DNA of 9,428 bases from Microcaldota archaeon (GTDB lineage: Archaea > Micrarchaeota > Micrarchaeia > Anstonellales > Bilamarchaeaceae), in the NCBI GenBank assembly GCA_018813445.1, contig JAHJBR010000182.1:1-9428 (forward strand). Direction: 5' to 3'. The position numbers and the translations under genes are program-made. Below the pieces are notes generated by a model. That model had not been told where the DNA came from. It worked only from the letters and a program-made list of their open reading frames with translations, and did not search any database. Of the stretch, positions 5,835-9,428 are shown piece by piece; within the stretch, counting starts at the first letter, position 1; each line of letters opens with the position of its first letter.

Positions 5835-6106
5835 GCGATCGCCTTTCTTCCAGAAGTGAGCTTTACTCCAATTGATCTTGCAGTTGGTTTTATTCCGTTT
5901 TCAAATACTAATTCTCGTGCAAGCTTTACATTCTTAGGAGTTAGGTATTTTGCCCAGTCTTCGCCTTGCTTGGTCTTTTTAAGCTGGAGGTGCTTGAAAC
6001 GCCCAGATTCAAGGAATGTTTCAGGCTGATGGTTTTTGACTTTTCTGCCTTCTGCAGAAATACGAGCAATCACTTCAGAAAGGTCTTTTCCTTTTTTCTT
6101 TACCAT
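5831..6106 (-). CDS. Unrecognised 91-residue basic protein, first gene of the operon
   Basis: ATG at 6104-6106 is 23 bases from a palindromic TATA-like box, fitting a leaderless promoter and the head of a five-gene operon. The product is basic throughout, starting MVKKKGKDLSEVIARISAEGRK. It has a central SGRFKHLQLKKTKQGEDWAK segment and a C-terminal helix-turn-helix-like stretch (NVKLARELVFENGIKPTARSIGVKL, about residues 59-83) that could bind nucleic acid. That is inferred from composition and spacing only. It ends in TGA overlapping the next ATG. I do not recognise the family. Confidence 0.7.
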   Translation of the reverse strand: MVKKKGKDLSEVIARISAEGRKVKNHQPETFLESGRFKHLQLKKTKQGEDWAKYLTPKNVKLARELVFENGIKPTARSIGVKLTSGRKAIA

Positions 6107-6128
6107 CAGAACACCGGAATTATATCTG

Positions 6129-6144
6129 CTTTATAATTATAAAG
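6129..6144. promoter_or_regulatory. Perfect 16-bp palindromic TATA-like element, operon promoter
   Basis: CTTTATAATTATAAAG is a perfect 16-bp palindrome lying 23-38 bases upstream of the ATG at 6104-6106, which is where the TATA box of a leaderless transcript belongs. Its full symmetry goes beyond what TBP needs, so it may also be an operator for a dimeric regulator such as the PadR protein in the same operon. The rest of the 65-bp gap 6107-6171 holds nothing else I can name. Confidence 0.5.
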
Positions 6145-6171
6145 TTTTCCTGCAGGCGTTGTAAATAGAAT

Positions 6172-6432
6172 TCAGCTGATTTTCAGCATATTGAGTGGAA
6201 TCCATTTCCCGTTCATATATTGATAGAGCTTTTTCGCAACCGAATCATAGACAAGGCTGGTCTTTGCGGCAACCGTAATCGGGCGGTCTATTTCTATACT
6301 GATTATGTTTCTGGTCCAGTCGAATTTCTGGCCGAATGGATTGCGCTCGATTATGTATATTGCCTGGCGCTCTTTTTTCCTATCTTCGCACCATTGGATT
6401 ACTTCTTCCACTTCTTTTTGTGTTGCTGGCAT
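6172..6432 (-). CDS. Unrecognised 86-residue protein, third gene of the MNT/HEPN unit
   Basis: The ATG at 6430-6432 follows the HEPN stop (6437-6439) by four bases, and the GAGG at the end of the HEPN gene can serve as ribosome binding site, so this gene belongs to the same transcript. The protein begins with a helix (EVEEVIQWCEDRKKERQ), then alternates short strand-like segments (AIYIIERNPFGQ, NIISIEIDRPITVA, SLVYDSVAKKLYQYMNGKWIPL). It appears to be a small mixed alpha/beta soluble domain with one Cys. No signal, membrane or catalytic motif is visible and I do not recognise the family. It might be an extra component of the toxin-antitoxin module or simply a passenger. Confidence 0.7.
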   Translation of the reverse strand: MPATQKEVEEVIQWCEDRKKERQAIYIIERNPFGQKFDWTRNIISIEIDRPITVAAKTSLVYDSVAKKLYQYMNGKWIPLNMLKIS

Positions 6433-6436
6433 GTTT

Positions 6437-6880
6437 CTACCTCGTTTTATTTTTTATTGTTGATTCTGCAATCTTTATGAATTCTTCTGCGAACTTGAAC
6501 ATATTTTCTGCCTCTTCCTTGCCAAGATTGAATAGGGCGCCGTATTGCACATCATGGCGCTTTTCGCGGTAAACGTCCAGAAGATCTATATGGTGCTGAG
6601 TAAAGGAACTTTGATATTTGGATTGTATATAACGGGCAACACATGCATGGCTCTTTTCCCTATATCCATCTCGGAAAAGGATGGCTCTGGCTGAATTGAA
6701 TACAGCTAGATATGCCATTATCGCAACCGCATTATATCTCTTGGCATTCAGCACAAGTTTTGCATCTTCTAGGGATTCCATCGCTTTTGCCAAAGAAGCT
6801 ATGGCCTGCTCCTGTGACGGAATGCCCTTTCTTAACAACCCTTTTTCTACACACTCCTCGAAATCAATCAATGAACTCAC
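6437..6880 (-). CDS. HEPN-domain protein, probable toxin partner of the MNT gene
   Basis: HEPN proteins of this type (PF05168-like) are four-helix-bundle proteins; many act as metal-independent RNases and pair with MNT nucleotidyltransferases as toxins. From the GTG at 6878-6880 the product has 147 residues: FEECVEKGLLRKG near the start, a helix SLAKAMESLEDAKLVLNAKRYN, the signature AYLAVFNSARAILFRDGYREKSH, and the active-site-like YREKRHDVQYG (Y104 R105 R108 H109 Y113). The R-x3-H-x3-Y spacing differs slightly from the R-x4-6-H usually quoted. An ATG at 6934 is in frame, but it would add 18 hydrophobic, atypical residues and overlap the MNT gene by 71 bases. The GTG, overlapping by 17 bases and preceded by GGAAG, begins just before the conserved FEECVEKG and is preferred; a TTG at 6871 is also possible. 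RNase activity is inference. Confidence 0.85.
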   Translation of the reverse strand: MSSLIDFEECVEKGLLRKGIPSQEQAIASLAKAMESLEDAKLVLNAKRYNAVAIMAYLAVFNSARAILFRDGYREKSHACVARYIQSKYQSSFTQHHIDLLDVYREKRHDVQYGALFNLGKEEAENMFKFAEEFIKIAESTIKNKTR

Positions 6881-7403
6881 CTTCCAAAAGGAATGAATTC
6901 CGCAATGAAGAATAAAAAACAGGATCCTTGCCATTCAATTCCCGCAGCATTTCCGGTGTTAGATAGATTATGGATGGTTCTGCGCCCAGTTTTTCCCTCA
7001 CTAATCTGGATAGGCGCGCCTGCTGTTCTATTGTCGGAATTTTGTCCATCTTTAGCCAAAGATCAACATCGCTCGTTTCCATGTTCGTGCCGTTTGCCCA
7101 GCTTCCATAAAGTCCCATGCCTCTGAAATTGACTGCCTTTTTCATTGCAGGGAGAAGCTCGGACAATGTAGAAATGTTGAGAAACATTTTTAGTACTCTT
7201 GCCTGCGGATTGGCGAGAGCTACTTTTGAGTTTCGGAGTATCTGGTTTTTCCTTAGCATAACCAATAGGTTTGAAACAAAACTTGGGGAAAGATGCAGAC
7301 TTGCGGCGATTTTCCTTACTCTTATTTCCTCATTTGGATGTGAAAGCACATGGGAAAGCGCCTTGACTTTTTGTTCTGTGGATAGGAGTTTACTTATCTT
7401 CAT
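6864..7403 (-). CDS. HTH-MNT: minimal nucleotidyltransferase with N-terminal winged helix, probable antitoxin
   Basis: The N-terminal part (about 8-62) is a winged helix: KVKALSHVLSHPNEEIRVRKIAASLHLSPSFVSNLLVMLRKNQILRN, with a recognisable turn at HLSPSFVSNLL. The second part (about 90-179) is a nucleotidyltransferase of the MNT class: GLYGSWANGTNMETSDVDLWL contains G100-S101, ten residues, D112-x-D114, exactly the GSx10DxD motif of MntA-type antitoxins, which are known to AMPylate and silence their HEPN toxin. Residues 143-156 (PSIIYLTPEMLREL) follow in the usual place. The gene is first in its unit and overlaps the HEPN gene by 17 bases. The fused HTH makes autoregulation through the operator array at 7417-7479 likely. 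The ATG at 7401-7403 lies 25 bases after a TTTAAA box. Family is secure; antitoxin role is inferred from the pairing. Confidence 0.88.
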   Translation of the reverse strand: MKISKLLSTEQKVKALSHVLSHPNEEIRVRKIAASLHLSPSFVSNLLVMLRKNQILRNSKVALANPQARVLKMFLNISTLSELLPAMKKAVNFRGMGLYGSWANGTNMETSDVDLWLKMDKIPTIEQQARLSRLVREKLGAEPSIIYLTPEMLRELNGKDPVFYSSLRNSFLLEGEFID

Positions 7404-7416
7404 AGAATTATTATAA

Positions 7417-7479
7417 TGTTCTCAATTTAAAAACATTTTGTTCTCTTTTTGAGAACAGTCTGTTCGCATTTGGAGAACA
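7417..7479. promoter_or_regulatory. Three phased 19-bp inverted-repeat operators
   Basis: The consensus is TGTTCTC-N5-GAGAACA. Site 2 (7439-7457) is perfect. Site 3 (7461-7479) reads TGTTCgC-ATTTG-GAGAACA, one mismatch. Site 1 (7417-7435) has a perfect left half TGTTCTC and a decayed right half AAAAACA. Starts are at 7417, 7439 and 7461, exactly 22 bp apart, about two helical turns, so bound dimers would lie on one face of the DNA. Site 1 covers the TTTAAA box (7426-7431) of the HTH-MNT gene; site 3 ends one base before the TATA region of the divergent gene at 7519. The winged helix of the MNT protein is the obvious candidate ligand. Confidence 0.8.
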
Positions 7480-7518
7480 CTTATAAGATTTAAACCCCTT
7501 CTGACCATAATATAAAAC
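7480..7518 (+). promoter_or_regulatory. Promoter of the divergent gene at 7519
   Basis: TTATAAG at 7481-7487 and TTTAAA at 7489-7494 are candidate TATA boxes; the second is centred 27 bases before the ATG at 7519 and would give a leaderless transcript. A further ATATAAAA at about 7510-7517 touches the start codon and is less likely to act for it. The region adjoins operator site 3, so this gene may be co-regulated with the MNT/HEPN unit. Confidence 0.4.
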
Positions 7519-7978
7519 ATGCAAACAAATGCACCCACTCTTAGGAATAATGCTTTCTCTGAGAGAATGCGATTGGCTAACGTGCTTAGGGCACATACAT
7601 GCCAACTCTCAGCCCTAAACGAAAGATATTGGACCATAATCGGGTATGGGTCGATTGGTGCAAAGGCCGATGAGCTGATGAAAAAAGCATGGGCAGTAGA
7701 ACGCGCAGGATTTGAGCTCAACCACAGGACCGTGCTTGCTATGGGCTTTTTTGAGGATTTCAAGAAAAGGAATAGAATTTATGCGGCTTTGGGGCGGAGC
7801 GCTTCGGGAAAGCGGAATTGTATTCATGGTTGCTGATTATTATGGACAAAATCAACTTTCCAAATATGCGCGTCCAATTAAACTGGGTGAAAGAACATTG
7901 CAGGTGTATGAAGTCAATGTCAACGTAATCGCGAGCGAACGACAGCAGAAGGCGGTGATAGAGATAAACACTGATTGA
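7519..7978 (+). pseudogene. Frame-broken gene, possibly a PEP/pyruvate-binding-type N-terminal fragment
   Basis: Frame one runs from ATG 7519 to a stop at 7836; frame two continues to TGA at 7976-7978. Dropping one A from the AAAA at 7765-7768 joins them into about 152 residues: ...MGFFEDFKKGIEFMRLWGGALRESGIVFMVADYYGQ... and so on. A T6 run at 7746-7751 is a second possible site. The N-terminal half contains YWTIIGYGSIGAKADELMKKA and TVLAMGFFEDF, resembling the IGxGSIGGKAxGL and (T/S)xxIGxxFFxxFL pattern of PEP/pyruvate-binding (PPDK N-terminal) proteins. If so it is far too short for that domain. A Rossmann-like GxGxxG reading is an alternative. The C-terminal half (YARPIKLGERTLQVYEVNVNVIASE) is not recognised. 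A separate gene from ATG 7781 or 7826 in frame two cannot be excluded. Confidence 0.45.
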
Positions 7979-8022
7979 CTGAATTCCGAATGCTTTTAAG
8001 CGCTTGCGGCCGAAATAGCATT

Positions 8023-9078
8023 ATGCCTTACACTTTTAATGACACGATGAACGATGCACGTAAGATAGCAAAATGGTTGGATCTAAATGCAGGCAAAATA
8101 AAGGAGGGTCGTGCGAGGCTTATGGTAAATATAAAGGTTGATGAAAAAACCGCGCGTTCTCAGAAGAATTTCTTTTCAAGCGATTGCTTCAACCAACGCG
8201 AACTTGAATGGATCACCGAAAATAAGGAAAAGGTGAAAGAAGCGCTCGTTAAAATCTGTGGGACTAAGGGTTGGGGAACTGGCAGCGCCGGATTCGAAAG
8301 AATGCTGAAATGGATAAAAGATGAGGCTTCAAAGGATATCCCTAGCAGGGTGCCTGAAAGGAGCGGAGGCGCACCTATATCTCTTGCGCCGATTATACCT
8401 TTAGCTACGATGCAAGCGATAGCTGAAACAAGCCGTTCGGACGGAGGTGCTCTTAATACTTCAACGGTGCGCACCGAGTTAGCTGAGAAAAGGACTAGGA
8501 AAATTAATGATTATGAAAGGGCAGCCGAGCTTGAGGATAATGGCAAGTATGCTGAAGCGGCTGTGATTTACAGCAAGATCTGCAAAAGGCAGCCTAACAA
8601 TCTGCTGGCATTTGAGAAAAGAGCGATGTTTGAACTGCGCAGACGGCAGATAGATATGGCACTAACACATCTTACTATGGCGATAGATATAGGTGAAAGA
8701 TTGCAAAAAGCAGAGGATTCACGGCCGCTGTTAGGCAGTGCGAAGGAGCGGCCGCGTTATTCCAGTTGGAAAGAGTACAGAATGAATCCTGATAGAAAAG
8801 CACCCTATCGAGGGGCAAGTGCTGAAACCTATGCAACACGTGCAGTAATATGGGCAAAAAAGGGCGAATATAAAAAAGCTAGCGATGACATGAAACACGC
8901 ACTTGAGTTATGTGAGATCAGTGATCCTAGGCGCGAGAAATGGGTTGAAATGGCAGATACGCTAACCAAGTATTTCGCCAAGCTGGGAATGCGGCCAAAA
9001 AAACCGAAGTTCGGAATGGGTTTGGGTAATCCTGAAAAGGAAATAAAGTCCTGGGACTGGGACGAAGCGATCGCATGA
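8023..9078 (+). CDS. TPR-like helical repeat protein with unrecognised N-terminal domain
   Basis: From ATG 8023 the protein has 351 residues. Residues 1-110 form a charged, mainly helical unit (DARKIAKWLDLNAGKIKEGRA, ELEWITENKEKVKEALVKICG) that I do not recognise. A Pro/Ser/Gly-rich linker spans about 106-150. Residues 160-325 carry TPR-like pairs: YERAAELEDNGKYAEAAVIYSKICKRQPNN, LLAFEKRAMFELRRRQIDMALTHLTMAID, and, after a Pro/Arg-rich break at 230-265, ETYATRAVIWAKKGEYKKASDDMKHALEL. The tail is basic, then ends GNPEKEIKSWDWDEAIA. TTTTAAG at 7994-8000 lies about 26 bases before this ATG. A TTG at 7975 overlapping the preceding TGA is in frame and would add 16 residues, giving a coupled 367-residue form; the ATG is preferred because of the TATA spacing. 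TPRs suggest a scaffold or adaptor; no partner can be read. Confidence 0.8.
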   Translation: MPYTFNDTMNDARKIAKWLDLNAGKIKEGRARLMVNIKVDEKTARSQKNFFSSDCFNQRELEWITENKEKVKEALVKICGTKGWGTGSAGFERMLKWIKDEASKDIPSRVPERSGGAPISLAPIIPLATMQAIAETSRSDGGALNTSTVRTELAEKRTRKINDYERAAELEDNGKYAEAAVIYSKICKRQPNNLLAFEKRAMFELRRRQIDMALTHLTMAIDIGERLQKAEDSRPLLGSAKERPRYSSWKEYRMNPDRKAPYRGASAETYATRAVIWAKKGEYKKASDDMKHALELCEISDPRREKWVEMADTLTKYFAKLGMRPKKPKFGMGLGNPEKEIKSWDWDEAIA

Positions 9079-9211
9079 ACTGGAAGTTATCGGAAAAACT
9101 GGTAACAGAAATGGTTTAAAACATTTCCAAGCATATTGAATCATATAAGAATAGATGGAATTTTGTCTCTTAAAAAACAAGTAGAGTAATAATTCTAAAA
9201 AGGTGAAAAAT
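9079..9211 (+). promoter_or_regulatory. Upstream region of the thermosome gene
   Basis: This 133-bp gap holds a weak hairpin just after the TPR gene stop (GTTATC at 9086-9091 with GGTAAC at 9101-9106), a CATATAAG TATA-like element at about 9142-9149 and a ribosome binding site AGGTGA at about 9200-9205, shortly before the ATG at 9212. The spacing implies a leader of roughly 40 bases rather than a leaderless message. No further gene is visible. Confidence 0.4.
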
Positions 9212-9428
9212 ATGGCAAAGCAAGTAGGAGGACAGGAAGGATATGTAATGGGCGAGGGAACCTCGCGTGTATTGGGAAGAGATGCAATGCGCATAAATAT
9301 CGCGATAGGATATGCCGTAGCTAATATAATCAAAACTACATTGGGTCCTAAGGGAATGGACAAAATGCTTGTTTCTGATTTGGGAGATATTGTAATCACT
9401 AATGATGGTGCAACAATTTTAGAAGAAA
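9212..9428 (+). CDS. ths: Thermosome (group II chaperonin) subunit, N-terminal part
   Basis: Thermosome subunits build the double-ring ATP-dependent protein-folding chamber of archaea, related to eukaryotic CCT. Seventy-two complete codons are present before the window ends. The N-terminus [30 protein letters not shown] leads into [32 protein letters not shown]: the [10 protein letters not shown] (44-53) and NDGATIL (64-70) stretches are the equatorial-domain ATP-binding signatures of the family and are intact. The ATG at 9212 is preceded by AGGTGA at a suitable distance and gives the expected short N-terminal tail. Which subunit type (alpha, beta or single) cannot be told from this part. Confidence 0.96.
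   Translation, partial: MAKQVGGQEGYVMGEGTSRVLGRDAMRINIAIGYAVANIIKTTLGPKGMDKMLVSDLGDIVITNDGATILEE

Noticed and set aside
6881..6934. The extended N-terminus of the HEPN gene from the ATG at 6934.
   Set aside because: The added 18 residues are hydrophobic with Cys/His/Trp and not HEPN-like, and they overlap the MNT coding end; the GTG at 6880 sits just before the conserved FEECVEKG start.
9066..9079. GCGATCGCATGAAC occurs here and, on the other strand, at the ATGA junction near 5829-5842.
   Set aside because: A 14-base match between two positions in a window of this size is not very improbable, neither copy has extended flanking similarity, and both are within coding ends with the same short IA-stop reading.
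8962..9399. A 145-codon minus-strand ORF across the end of the TPR gene and the thermosome start.
   Set aside because: It is antisense to the strongly conserved thermosome N-terminus and spans an intergenic promoter region, so it is a shadow frame.
1..9428. CRISPR arrays, rRNA genes, full insertion sequences or transposase/integrase genes.
   Set aside because: No regularly spaced repeats, no rRNA or tRNA cloverleaf sequence and no transposase or recombinase motifs were seen on either strand.

Overview
The window looks archaeal. Genes are preceded by AT-rich TATA-like boxes about 25 bases before the start codon (leaderless-type promoters). The recognisable core genes are archaeal types: a Drg-type Obg-family GTPase with a TGS domain, an AK6/Fap7-like NMP kinase, ScpB, a PadR regulator and the start of a group II chaperonin (thermosome). 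Small proteins, tight overlaps and several unrecognised genes would suit a DPANN-like or other small-genome archaeon, but the lineage is inference only.

Layout. 1-304: start of an unrecognised gene leaving the window on the minus strand, divergent from folD. 364-1196: folD, broken by one missing base in an A7 run at the catalytic lysine codon. 1128-1419: the last 69 bases of folD occur twice, the second copy diverged mostly at synonymous positions but the same length to its stop. The roughly 150 bases between the copies are rich in hairpins. 1422-1523: a 33-residue very acidic small protein (minus). 1709-2788: Drg GTPase (plus), stop codon abutting that of a convergent gene for a divergent PP2C-fold protein (2789-4075, minus).

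4136-6106 is a probable five-gene minus-strand operon: unknown 91-residue protein, unknown 116-residue protein, PadR regulator, NMP kinase, ScpB. Every junction overlaps or is a few bases long, and a perfect 16-bp palindromic TATA-like box lies upstream. 6172-7403 is a second minus-strand unit: HTH-MNT nucleotidyltransferase, HEPN protein and an 86-residue unknown protein, in the arrangement of an MNT/HEPN toxin-antitoxin module with an extra third gene. Between it and a divergent plus-strand gene lie three 19-bp inverted-repeat sites spaced exactly 22 bp apart, a likely autoregulatory operator.

7519-7978 is a plus-strand gene whose frame breaks near a homopolymer. 8023-9078 encodes a protein with TPR-like helical repeats, and 9212 onward is the thermosome subunit. 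Both frame breaks sit at homopolymers, so base-call or assembly errors are a serious alternative to biological decay.

The most interesting structures are the folD 3'-end duplication around a structured insert, and the phased operator array controlling the MNT/HEPN module. All family assignments come from motif reading alone, with no database search.
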